Positions 24,666 to 36,204 of a stretch of 64,000 nt of DNA are shown piece after piece. The stretch comes from Saxidomus purpurata (taxonomy: Eukaryota; Mollusca; Bivalvia; Venerida; Veneridae). Made by a program: the position numbers and the translations under genes. The notes under the pieces were generated by a model. It did not search any database. It was given only the letters and a program-made list of their open reading frames with translations, and was not told the DNA's origin. The stretch covers positions 33,086,997 to 33,150,996 of the forward strand of contig JAFMSR010000006.1 in NCBI GenBank assembly GCA_022818135.1. The letters run 5' to 3'. Within the stretch, counting starts at the first letter, position 1; every line of letters starts with the position of its first letter.

Positions 24666-25485
24666 ATGATTTAGATTATAAGGAGGCTATTTGCACGTGG
24701 GTTATTTAGATGCATTATGACCTGGCTCTTTAAAATTACACCGACGATATAATAATTTAATTGTAGCAAAACAAAACAGGCAGAAATAAATCATTCGAGG
24801 TAGTCTCAAGTAGAAATGTAGAGCAAAAACTTGTGTATGTGTGCTCAAAGGAGAATCGCATACAAGTATACACGGACCGATATACAATGTACACGTACAT
24901 GTATATAAGTCTGTGAATAATAAATGCGGTGTTAAAAGATATTCAGTTCATTCAATTGTACAAGTCATTCCTTTCTTCGAGTATACTAAGTGAAGCGCGC
25001 GTGCCAAGTTTGTCTTTAAAAAGTATTAAAGTATAAAGTTTGTCTACAAAATGTGTTTAAACGAAGATTTTGGAGTATGAAAATACTCCTGATCGCAGTG
25101 AAGTGCGGGTAAATATTTCCCATATATTTTCGCGTAAAACAATCGATCTCTGGCCTCAACATCTATCGATTTGGATGAAAATGTTGATCAATGGCCAGGG
25201 CACTTTCGGTTTCTATTCGTGAAAGCTTCCACCTGACCAAATTCGACTTTCAATAACTTCAAAACTGCGAATCCTTGCGGGTGGAAACAAGGAACCGAGT
25301 GAAGGTAACATATAACCCTTGACTAACAGCATATTTATATAATTTCCTAGCGTACATAAAACGACTGTTCCTGGTATGAATGCGCTTGACCTAGTTAAAA
25401 AACACGTTTTACGCCATTTTCCTCAAGTTTGCTCTCAATTTTCTCACTTAAACCAAGTTTGCTCTTACTATACACCTACCCCCTT
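24666..25485. other. Non-coding stretch
   Basis: No gene recognised. Mixed AT-rich sequence with a slightly G+C-richer part (25120-25340). Confidence 0.5.
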
Positions 25486-25493
25486 GTTTATGT

Positions 25494-25613
25494 CACAGGT
25501 GAGTGTAGCGTACCGGGACCCACACAGTGATTTTAGTTCAAAATAGCCTAGTTACTAGCTATTTTTATCTAACATTCACTGTTTGGGTCCCTGGTACGCT
25601 ACACTCACCTGTG
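25494..25613. mobile_element. 120-bp hAT-type MITE
   Basis: Terminal inverted repeats CACAGGTGAGTGTAGCGTAC / GTACGCTACACTCACCTGTG extend with one mismatch into GGGACCCA...TGGGTCCC. An identical 8-bp repeat GTTTATGT lies at 25486-25493 and 25614-25621. An 8-bp target duplication with short TIRs is the hallmark of hAT-type MITEs. The interior is 30-40 bp of AT-rich sequence with no coding capacity. Confidence 0.9.
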
Positions 25614-25621
25614 GTTTATGT

Positions 25622-27832
25622 ATCAAATGAACGAACAATGTTAAACCTGCCTCCTGATATCGTTTTCGTGTGATTTTCGACTGAATAATTGATTGTTTTA
25701 AGGCTATTAAATATGTAGGGGTCGTCACTCAAAAGTAAGAAAAATGACTGTTTCTGTTCTATTCCAAAATCTTTTTTTTTTCAAAACGATTGTACAAATT
25801 GTAAGTGAACGAATGAAATTTTAATGGAATTGATTAAATTTTTTTTGTTACTGATTTGTAAAAAGAAAACAACAATACCACTGTCGCTATTCCTGTCTCC
25901 ACCCTTCTGCAGGTTCACATCGCTGCAAAACCACGATTTTTCTGACTTATGAGTGACGATTAAGAATAAAGCGGTTTGGCGGCTATTTCATAAAGATAAA
26001 GATAGTGATAAAGATAAAACACCAATGGTATAGCAAAAAATCACAGTATGTGCCGCACTTATTAGGAGGATTGAGACAGTACACAAAACTGCCTCGGATG
26101 AATACTGGTTTCCCGCCACAAAGTGCTAGGTGTGGCTTCACAATGGACACATCGGAATCTAGCAAAGTCCTTAGATAAATTCATTCTAGCTATAGTTAAT
26201 GTTGCTCGTAATATACATTTTCTTCAAATATATTTCTAGTGCACTTTCGTTGGGAATGTTTCAGTATGCATGAAAACTTTTAAGTGTTTATGTAGACATA
26301 TTTATATATTATATTCATGTAACTTAATTGTTAGTTGCAGTCCACGCTTAATTAATTAGATAATTTAATTAACCTAATTAATCATATACATTAGTTATTA
26401 CCTTTTGAAGTAACGTACTTATATTTAGTGTAAACAAAAACAGTATACATTTTGTTATTTTTGGGAGAAACATATATGGGGAGAAATAACAATGGTAGAC
26501 ACGACTAGGGGAGAATATTTACAGATACCGAGTGTTGACTGGAACAGTTGAGAATGAGGAATCATACAATGGTGAACCCTCATTTACTATTTTGCTGACA
26601 TTTTCAACTCCAAAAAAAGCAAATTTGCCGTATTACCATGTAGTTAATAATGTGCTGTTCGAATCATGTACAAAACGTACCGATCTAGGAAGTCAAAATG
26701 TACTAAACAAAACTCCTACAAACAATCAGCCTATGCTAATGTTATTCATTAGGTGGCCTCAAAAAATGAAAAGATAAGGAAAACGACACATAGGATAATC
26801 GTTGTGTGATTACATACACTGTCTTAGAGATACTTTAGACCTAACTGGAGCTCCAAACAAGTCAGTAAATGGCAAACATGATATAGAAAATTCATTAAAT
26901 TTTATATAGGGATATGTATTATGTGAACGCCGGTCAGCACGTCAATGCGAAAAAACATCACGACAATTTTAATTTAAAGATATTCTGTCGCAAACAAATG
27001 TACATGTCAAATAAGAAATTACAAATTTTCAAGTTTTGCAAAATGGTTGGGCCACAAGTTCCACCAACATTATCGATTGCCCCTCCCAAAACACAGTGTA
27101 TTTACACACAATTGGTGACATATAGATTCACAATTTGGCAACATATGTTTTATCATTATAATAATTACAATTCTATGTTTTTTATGAGAGTAGAATAATT
27201 ATGTTAAATACAAGATGTTTAAGTTCCACAAACATTATAAATTGGCCCTCCCAAAACTCGATGCATGTATATACAATTGGTGACATATAAATTTATAGTT
27301 CAGATAAACTCGTTTGTAGTATCACTTTAATAATACATGTAATTTTTTTTTTTCATGAGAGTAAAAAAGAGCTAATTTTCTGAGAATAATGATGTAAATA
27401 ATGGTTACAAAAACGTATATGGTGAACACTTTGTCATGAATCATAATTTATGACATGGTTAAATAGAATAGAGAAAACAGAGTTCTTGTCCCTGAGAGAA
27501 AAAAATGTAAATCTTATGTTAAGGGGGGTCACTGGTGAGGTTTTGGATTTGTGCACTTCCGGAAATTTACATTTGTTGTATTTCAAAAATGATGAGTTAA
27601 CTGGAAAAAACAGTTAAGTGGTAGTGAACTTAGGCACAATAGGAATATTTTAGTGTAAAAAAATTGAACATTTTTGAGAAAAAATATTTTGACCTCACAT
27701 TTGGTGACTAAATTGACACATTTTGTCATATGCCAAAACTTGGGGTAGGGGTACAAAAATAGTCATTTCTCAAAAAACATTTAAGATATTTACATAACTC
27801 AAACTGTATTCTAAGAAGAATTGTTAGGATAC
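25622..27832. other. Non-coding stretch with a local duplication
   Basis: Contains a GATAAA microsatellite (25990-26016) and a tandem duplication of about 165 bp at 27050-27370 ('ccaccaacattat', 'cccctcccaaaac', 'aattggtgacatata', 'catgagagtaraaa'). Open frames at 26532-26777 and 26914-27198 have no recognisable domains and no splice context; I do not call them genes. Confidence 0.5.
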
Positions 27833-28401
27833 AGTAGTCGGAACGTAACAGTTGTCAAAATTTGCGTATATCGTGCGTATAACGTGCGTGCAACGTGCGT
27901 ATAACGTGCGTGCACTCATCGTGTATTTTGTCAATCGTATATCGTGTATCATATCGTATCATTCATCGTGCAACGTGCACCATATACTATACACGATACA
28001 CGATATACGATTCGCGATGCACGATAATCCATACGGTATACGTACGATTCGATGGTGTATTTCGTAGTTAATCGTTTTACTTAGCGTGCACATCTCCCCC
28101 CAAAAAAAAGTGCTGATTTCAGTTTATATTATTTGGTGTAGTTGCGAGCGAGAAAGACTTCCGGGACAGGTCGAAGACATTTTCACCTCATATCCGAAAT
28201 TTAGGTCTATTTTTGCAACGGAAAGGACATCTTTTTTATCTAAACTGCTGTTGTCAATGCATTCCTTAAAGTGCAGCAGACAAGGTACGCCTGTATCGAA
28301 GCAACATATCGTGGGTATGATGTTAACAAGTGTTTTATTGGCTATATGCAAATAATACGCCGAATCAACTACACTTTTACGAAAATATTTAAAGTCCGAA
28401 G

Positions 28402-28472
28402 CAATCCAAAACGTCCCCAAAACAAAACGTCCCCAGACCAAAACGTCCCCCCATATGACCAAAATGTCCCCT
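28402..28472 (+). repeat. CCAAAACGTCCCC minisatellite in copy 3
   Basis: Four to five imperfect 12-18 bp units (AATCCAAAACGTCCCC, ACAAAACGTCCCC, ACCAAAACGTCCCC, ACCAAAATGTCCCC). Absent from copies 1 and 2 at the matching position, so gained after the family spread. Confidence 0.85.
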
Positions 28473-28902
28473 ATACTGCCTGATTGGAATAATATATCCG
28501 TTAGCTGACATAAAGAGAAAGGTAATTAGGTATTGTCTTTGACTGAATAATTAGTTTGAGTCTCATCAAATGCCTCATTGTCATTCAAAACAGGGTCTGA
28601 ATATTGTCCAAAATTAATTAAGGCCTCCAGCTGGCCCTTTGTGCGTTGTCCTCTACTCCTGCCTACCTGTTTGAACTTGAGGCTGGGGTTCGCCCCTTAG
28701 ACTGGGGCGCCAGGAATAGATTCTCAAATATTGAGCGAAAGTCAAGGTTTTGGTCAGTGAGATCATAAAGCACGGCTATTTTGTAAGATCCTCCTACAAG
28801 TGCCCTATGAAAACAAAATGATCAAATCTGACATACCGCATCTCGCAAAGTTAGAAACTCAAATGATAGATCAGATATTTTTATTCTGGACATCTACATA
28901 TA

Positions 28903-29715
28903 TACACAGATGGGTCTAAAAATCCAGGCTCTGGTATATTATTATTAGCTTCAGCTGTTGTAATCCATCTAATCATGTATGTTGCCATCATAGGAAGATT
29001 GACAAATTATTGTTCCATTTATCAGGAATACTCTATAACCTGTTCCTGCATTTATACCAGAAATGATAACAATAGACACTGCATTGAGCTGTCTTTTACA
29101 TCATCAACCTAAAAAACTTGCTATATTGTATATATTTTCAGATTCACTATCATCTCTGTTCTCAATGAAATAAAAAAACAGTCATTCTAGACCAGAGTTA
29201 TTGAATACATTATTATTATTCATAAATTTTATCAATGCCTAAAAACAGGCTTACCAGTTACCATGTTATAGTGCCCAGCTCATGCAGGTTTATGATAATA
29301 TCTGGTAATGAGAGCAGATGATGCAGACAAAAGGGGCCTGGTTTAGGGGCCATGATCCAGGACATACCATACTCACCCACAGAAATATATGCCGGGATTC
29401 GAACCACTATCCTGGATGGATGGTGTAGAGAATTGAAACTTAAAACAAACACATTTTGCCGCAAAACAGTGCGACCTGGCCGTCCTATGGGATTCTTGAC
29501 AAATTACAAAATGGACAAATCAATCACACGTCTTAGGCTGGGCGCAAACTTACTACCAACCAGCTCGGGTTGGTACATACTTTGGGTTGACCAGGTTTGC
29601 ATCTAGTGCATGGTAAAATGTAACACCCCTCACTGGCTATTTGACTGCATAGCTTTCACCACACAGAGACTAAAATTCAAGCCAGAAATGGACAAGCTTG
29701 GACTTGCATGGTTTC
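28903..29715 (+). pseudogene. Decayed RNase H domain inside TIR copy 3
   Basis: YTDGSKNPGSG at 28903 keeps the canonical first catalytic Asp and DGS triplet, unlike the DVS of copies 1 and 2. The HxGxxG block near 29280 is damaged (stops at TATGATAATATCTGG). Downstream EIYAGIRTTILDGWCRELKL and SITRLRLGANLLPTSSGWY form the longest intact stretch of the tail in the three copies. Frameshifts and a 26-bp insertion remove any function. Confidence 0.75.
29016..29055. repeat. 26-bp mini-insertion with 7-bp target duplication
   Basis: CAGGAATACTCTATAACC... ending TTCCTG (29023-29048) sits between two copies of CATTTAT (29016-29022 and 29049-29055). Copy 1 at the matching site has the uninterrupted CCATTTACACAACAGAAATG (6335). 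The first 16 bases equal one arm of the 35-bp palindrome found elsewhere in copies 1 and 2, and the ends CAGGAA/TTCCTG remain complementary. Confidence 0.8.
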
Positions 29716-31437
29716 ACTATTAATAATTATTCTCAGTCTAAGAAAAGCCCTAAGTTAATGTGTATAAAGGTTGTTGGAGAATAACATAGTAGACTGTCAA
29801 ATGACTGATAAAATTAGTTATCTAATTTACTCCAGTTGCTATCAGACCCCATCCTGTAGGTCACTAGTCAAAATCCTAAACAATGTTTGTATAAATGCAA
29901 TTTTTTATATTCAGTAAGTTCTTAGTATTTTAATTGTAGTAGTAAACATGCTGTTTTACTGGTTAGTGGGTGTTGATTTAAATTGGCAACCCAAAACATA
30001 AAAATTCAATCTTGTTATTATTTAGCAAATCATAGTCTGCACATAACAGAAATTAACAGGGAGTGACAGGTGACATGTTGGTAGGGGTTGCCCAACCACT
30101 GTACCTGTTACATGCCTGTTTCAGTTATAAAATATTGTAACTATAATTTATATCTTATATATAATTTAATACTGTATGGTAGTTTGCACTGTCTGTATGG
30201 CATCATATAATATTATAATTAAACAAAATTTCACTGGCTATTATCTGTAATATGTTGGGGACGGAGGGGGTAGGGGGGCGGGTTCAGGATAAATGTAAGC
30301 CGGTTTCTACTTACAAACCTACTTGTACTACCTCCAATTGAATGAAACATCAACCCTTTTATCATGATCAGTAAGTAGATCCTTGCAGGTTTGGACTGGC
30401 CACTGGCCATACAGACGCTACATCTGATCACCTGCATCTTTCTTACCAGTTTAACTATAACAGACTCTTACTCTCTTACTTCAGAAGGAGGCACATAGAA
30501 AAAATTGATTTTAATCAAGTTGTATACCTTGAAATAGGTTTTATTAGATTTGTAATATATATCAGTCTTGTGAGAACCCTCACACTTGATTAATAATTGT
30601 ATTTTAGTATTACAAGTAGTTCTTTTACTGAAGATCCTAATTAAATTAAGTAGTAAGTTCTGCAAAGAGCTATTTAAGTATACAATAGTATAATATCACT
30701 AAAAGAGTACCATAATCATGTTGTATAAAATGAATAAAGCATTTAAAAAAATAAGATTTCTTTTAAGGCTAAGATGGCAAAATTGTGCTTGTGTGGACTT
30801 CCCGTAAAGCCAGTGATACCGGCTAACACCTATTTTTTTTGTAGTTTTATTTTTGAACACCTCTATATTAATTGTGTGTAGTTTGTAATCTTAATAGCTT
30901 AATAAAGAAAATAATATGAAAATCACATCTATTACTAAGTCACAATTTACTCTGGTCTCAGTAGACCGGTTGTATAGTTATGTAGTCATATAGTACTTCT
31001 GACACTGATCTCCTCTGGTTAGTTTCATAAATTGAAACCATTTTAGAAATCTTTCAAAGGGCCTTTTGTCCTGTAAGTGTGGCAAAGGTGGTGCTTGAAC
31101 TCTGTCCGGTTTATTTAATTTGTTCCTCATCTCTGATAGTTTCCTTAAAATGCCTAGCTTACATCAATTTGAACAAATATAGATCTTTTAAGTTCTTTCT
31201 ACATATCTAAATTCCAAAATAACTAAAACAAAACATGAGTACCATCATTGCTGAGCTCTATTCTGCAGTCTCATAGTTATTGAGGTTTTTGAAACATGTG
31301 AGGTTACACCCCCTTTATAAATATAGAGTGTTGCTTAGCTCTTTCATATTGTTGTCAGTTTTCAATCAAATTATTTGCTAATGCTACATGTGTATTCCAA
31401 GAACAATTTTTCCAAATGATCTACTACATGTATAGTA

Positions 31438-31712
31438 TAAAAGTAAAAGGTAAAGTGCTTTTTTATTATAGTGTCACCCCTATTTAAAGGGCCAGACATT
31501 TCTGACTTATGAGAGACTTTTTTAGCACATGTACCTCCCGAATCCTACCATTTAATGCCAGGCACCAGGCAGGTAGGCATATGGTAAACATTATTTAACT
31601 AGCTGGCGGCTCACCAACCAGCTATATCAGAACGGACCCCTGGTGGGCTTCGAACCTTCGACCTCCCACTCCAAAGGCGGATGCCTAAACCACTAGACCA
31701 AGGGAGACGGTA
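31438..31712 (-). mobile_element. tRNA-headed SINE nested in TIR copy 3
   Basis: Absent from copy 1 at the matching site (about 8755). On the minus strand the head reads CTCCCTTGGTCTAGTGG (A box TGGTCTAGTGG) and, after an anticodon-like loop CTTTGGA, GGTTCGAAGCC (B box). The body runs to a 'taaaagtaaaagg' tail at the left end. The short flanks GTATAG/GTATAT may be the remains of a target duplication. It is a different family from the SINE at 2164-2473. Confidence 0.75.
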
Positions 31713-33366
31713 TATGTACATGTGTTACCACCTCATAATATCATCAGACTTATGTACATAGGATATGCAAACAAAATCTAAATGCTATTATCTCATAGCC
31801 TTTATACTGATGAAACTACTTATGTAAAAAATGCCATCAGATAAATTAGATATTGGAATGTACATCATTTTTCTGCCCAGTAATTAACCATCCATTGATG
31901 TTCATTGTATCTTCTTCATCATCAGTATATCAAATAAACATATAATTCCATATAAGATTATATGTTTCATGTACATACATGTATATGTTAACACCATATA
32001 TGGCATTTTGAGACTGTATAATCTAGGCTGTGAGATGTGTCTTCTCCAGGGTTCTAATTGAATCTGCTATCCACCACTGGATGCAGAGTTGTGTCATGCA
32101 ATTGGACCATTCCATTATTCTACAGAGGGTCCAAAATAATTTTGCAAATGATTTTTAATCTGTTTTTTGGTTCATTTCCAAGAAAGTTTTATAAATTTTA
32201 TCCCAAAATGGGTGAGAAAATTTATAATACATAACAGTCTGTTTAATTTTACTTTAAATTTATTACTACCCCAATAAAGTATTACTCAAACCACCTCAAC
32301 AGGGGTTCTGAATCTAAAAGAATGGTAGCAGTGACATAAAGTATATGAAACTGCGTGCCAAGAATTAAACTACATTGAAATAAAGATTAACTTTAATAAC
32401 CCTCTTTACTCTAGAAAATATCACTGTTTCCTAGAGGTTCATTTTTTCTATGTGTTTTTATATACCCCACCTATAGAATAGGCCCACTAAAACACAATAT
32501 AAAGTAACATGATATAAAACTTTACATAGAATTAATCACCATAGTCCACAGTACATAAATACTGCATTACGCTTTAATTATCTTCTCTCCTCTAAGAATA
32601 ATCTTAGATTTCTAGAGGGACATCTTTCACTTTCGGGCTACCGGAAAAAACCTAAATATTGTTCAAAACCTTTTTTCTATTAAAACATTGGTCAAAATTA
32701 GGGGCTGTATAATCATCACAACTATAAATACTACAAAATAACATTAAAAACCTCGTTCTAAATGCTTGATTTATTCGAAAACGCCATTTCAAGCTTTCAG
32801 TTTCTTCAATGTCAATTTACCCCACCCACTTGACACCCATCAACATATCAATTCAAGGTTCCAGTATAAAATTATTATACTTGAACACGGTCCTAAAAAG
32901 TGTCTTTAATGTAGAATTTATTTAACGAAAAGTGTAGATGGCAATTAACATTAATTACGCCCGTTTTCTCGCACATCGGGATCAATTTCCTGCCAAAGTC
33001 ACTCCGACAGGTGTTCAAATTTGACACATACTGTGATATGAAAACTATGGATCTTTGACACTTATCGATGTCATTTTTTATTGTTAAGGTATGAAACTTC
33101 TAATTGATCTTATTCTTTCGGTCTGATTAAAAGGTCTAAGTCTAGATAAAATGTGAAATCTCAAAGTGATCGTATAACGTGTATAATCCGTTTATCGTGT
33201 AGCGTGTAGCGTGCGCTTCGTACATCGTGTATATCGTGTATCGTTCTGAATCGCTCATCGTGTATTTACCGAACGTGCAACGTGCGTCTAACGTGCGTGT
33301 ATCGTGCGTACATCGTGCGTGTAATCGTGCACTCCGTGTGACAACTGTTACGTTCCGACTACTGTA

Positions 33367-35010
33367 TATAAATTTATTAAAGTGATATTACCTTCAAAGT
33401 GACCATCAAAATTTTAAATAAAACATTAATCAGTGATTTATACTCCTAGAATAATAAACATTGATATAGTTATAACCCAAAAATAACGATATGTATAACA
33501 GTTTCATTCACATTGAATATAGAGGAAATCCGAAACAATCTATTTTGACTATCCTAGTCAAACCTAACCTTTCGGTTATGTATATCTTAATTTGTTTTTG
33601 TCAATAACAGAAATAACTTGGTAAAACTTATTTCTTATATGTTTTAAAGCATCCACTGTGTTTTGAGCATCATTCTTACTTATAAACCATGTGACCATTT
33701 TGAAGGGTAATACAACTTTAATAACTAGTTTATTTTACAGTTCTTTGTTACAGATATATGCCGTCATATCTCAAAGCTCGCTGAAATCTAAAAAACACAT
33801 TTTTTCAGTTTTTATTGAATTTCTTTCTTATATGCACATTGACCCCCATTTTTTATTTTTGCATTCTAAAACAAAGGTTTTAATCAAACTGCTGACACAA
33901 TTTCTGAAAAAGTTTGTTACTCCTTTATCATGAAATATTCATTTATCAAAAATTGAAAAAATGAATTTTAGTAAAGTGGGTGGGGTAATAATAAGGAGCG
34001 TAATATTTATTCAGATGATGATAGAAATACCACTATCTCTAATTTTTCATCCTAAAGTATAATATATTACATAAGAAAAGATTAGAAAGTTATACCCATT
34101 CTGAAACCTACACCACATACATAAACTTTTATAATATGAAAATTCTAGCTAATTCTGCATTACGCACCTTGATCTGATAGTGTATCACTAAATATTAATA
34201 TTGCGAAAAAGGTTAAGTCATTGACCCATCATTATTTTTCCAGAAATTAACTAGCAAAATGTTAGTCTCCATAAAAAACAGGATCAATAAAATTTCTTGT
34301 TATTTTGAATTTCAGCAGTGACCCCGCCCCCCACCCCCTCTCCCCCCTTAACTGTGTGCAACTACGAATATTTTGAAATACTTAAAAGCGTCCGGTGTCC
34401 CGTATAAATTCTTGTTTATGCAAAGACAGGATAGTGTTTTCGTCATCACTTAAGCAGTCTTTACCAAACAATCGTGCAAAGATGATAAAATTGTCTCGTC
34501 ATAGCGAATAGTACTTTTCTATGAAGTGAAAATAATGGACAATTGTAAAACAAAATGCACGACGTTTTAAATGTCACTAAAACGATTTCGTAATAGAATG
34601 CTTGGTGCGAACATGTTCAATACTAAAACATGGACAATTTATTATGAATATAAACATTGTGACCACGGTTAGTGATTATTAAAGGCATCAAAGGTATGTA
34701 ACGTACATTGTTTTGTGATATCACGGCAATTCAAGGGCTATATCTGTAAACATCAATCGATAATATTGGGCAATTTAACATAGCAAGGTCCATTACTACA
34801 TAATCATGTGCAATAGATCATCGACGAGATAGTGTTCCTTTCCAAGTTTGTCAAATATTAATAAAATATGTAAGTTAGAGAGCTGACAAAGCACCGATCT
34901 GAAATGAAGAGCCTATGAACATTAAACCATTTAACTTGCATTTTACAACTGTTCAGGTTTTATCTATTCCACTAAGATTGGTTGGTGAATTTCCTGTGTT
35001 TATTTTATAG
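33367..35010. other. Non-coding stretch with a G-quadruplex motif on the minus strand
   Basis: AT-rich without exons I can recognise. At 34322-34347 a C-rich run reads on the minus strand as GGGGGG-AGA-GGGGG-T-GGGGGG-C-GGGG, which fits the canonical four-run G-quadruplex pattern. Confidence 0.6.
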
Positions 35011-35066
35011 AGCAAATCTAAAACTCCCATCGATTGACACGATGAACAAGTTTATCATATTTTTTA
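35011..35066 (+). CDS. Candidate TRPM exon remnant before the 145-bp-monomer element
   Basis: An acceptor-like 'gtttattttatag' precedes a frame reading ANLKLPSIDTMNKFIIF, which then runs into the repeat element with no donor GT. In TRPM proteins the cytoplasmic region before 'LFIWSLLM' contains helices of the form 'L..FL....L..LY', and SIDTMNKFI fits loosely. If real, the element has split this exon from 36205. The match is short and could be chance. Confidence 0.3.
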
Positions 35067-36204
35067 GCTCACCTGAGCTGGCTCAGGGCGAGCTATTAGG
35101 ATCGATGATTGTCCGTCGTCCGTCGTCCGTCGTCCGTCGGACGTCGTCCGTCGTCCGTCGGACGTCGTCCGTCGTCCGTCCACATTTAGTTCGTTAACAC
35201 TCTAGTGGTCACATTTTTGTCTCAATTGTCACGAAACTTGGTCAGGATGTTTGTCCCAGTAATTACTCGGACGAGTTCGAATATGGGTCATCTCGGATGA
35301 AAAACTAGGTCACATGACCCAAAAATAGAAAAATCTTGTTAACACTCTAGAGGCTACTGTTTCAGTCCAAATATCCTGGCAATTTGTCAGAAAGGTTGTT
35401 TGGTTGATTTCTAGCTCAAGTTTTAATATGGGTCACCTGGGGTCAAAAACTAGGTCACAGAGCCCAAATGTGGAAAAACCTTGTTAACACTCTAGAGGTA
35501 ACATTTTCAGCCCAAATATCCTGGAAATTTGTCAGAAAGGTTGCTTCTATGATTTCTAGCTCAAGTTCGAATATGGATTATCTGAGGTCAAAAACTAGGT
35601 CACAGAGCCCAAATGTGGAAAAACCTTGTTAACACTCTAGAGGTACCATTTTCAGCCCAAATATTCTGTAAATTTGTCAGAAAGGTTGTTTTAATAATTT
35701 CTAGCTCAAGTTCGAATGTGGGTCATCTGGGGTCAAAAACTAGGTCACAGAGCCCAAATGTGGAAAAACCTTGTTAACACTCTAGATGTTACATTTTCAG
35801 CCCAGATATCCTTGATATTTGTCAGAAAGGTTGTTTTGATGATTTCTAGCTCAAGTTCGAATATGGGTCATCTGGGGTCAAAAACTAGGTCACAGAGCCC
35901 AAATGTGGAAAAACCTTGTTAACACTCTAGAGGTAACATTTTCAGCCCAAATATCCTGGAAATTTGTCAGAAAGGTTGTTTCTATGATTTCTAGCTCAAG
36001 TTTGAATATGGGTCATCTTGGGTCAAAAACTAGGTCACAGACCCCAATTTGGAAAAACCTTATTAACACTCTAGAGGTAACATTTTCAGCCCAAATATCC
36101 TGGAAATTTGTCAGAAAGGTTGTTTCGATGATTTCTAGCAACTTTGTTAAAAGCAGTTGTACTCGGGTGAGCGATAAAGGGCCATCATGGCCCTCTTGTT
36201 TTAG
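35066..36204 (+). mobile_element. 145-bp-monomer element (rolling-circle-like, non-autonomous)
   Basis: Starts TTTAGCTCACCTGAGC, followed by a GTCCGTC microsatellite (35109-35180). Seven monomers follow with a nearly constant 145-bp period (the GTTAACAC word at 35193, 35338, 35483, 35628, 35773, 35918 and, changed, 36062). It ends in a perfect 8-bp-arm hairpin AGGGCCAT-C-ATGGCCCT (36178-36194) and CTTGTTTTAG. A 3' hairpin with internal monomers recalls Helentron/DINE-type elements; the assignment is inference. The 3' end touches the acceptor of the next TRPM exon. Confidence 0.82.

Larger units (their letters stand above)
27833..33364 (+). mobile_element. TA-flanked TIR element, copy 3 (5.53 kb)
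   Basis: Ends match copy 1 (CAGTAGTCGGAACG at 27833; complement ending 33364) with TA on both sides (27831-27832, 33365-33366). It is collinear with copy 1 over nearly its full length. It differs by lacking the 35-bp palindrome at 28072, by replacement of about 60 bp with a CCAAAACGTCCCC minisatellite (28402-28472), by a 26-bp mini-insertion (29023-29048), by a SINE (31438-31712), and by a G-rich run at 30257-30282. It also has about 60 bp extra near 32935. Confidence 0.88.

Noticed and set aside
26532..27198. Two open frames as genes
   Set aside because: No recognisable domain, no splice context, and the second overlaps a local tandem duplication.
31630..31710. A tRNA-Gln/Pro gene
   Set aside because: A and B boxes are present but the acceptor stem is not closed and it is part of a SINE inserted in TIR copy 3.
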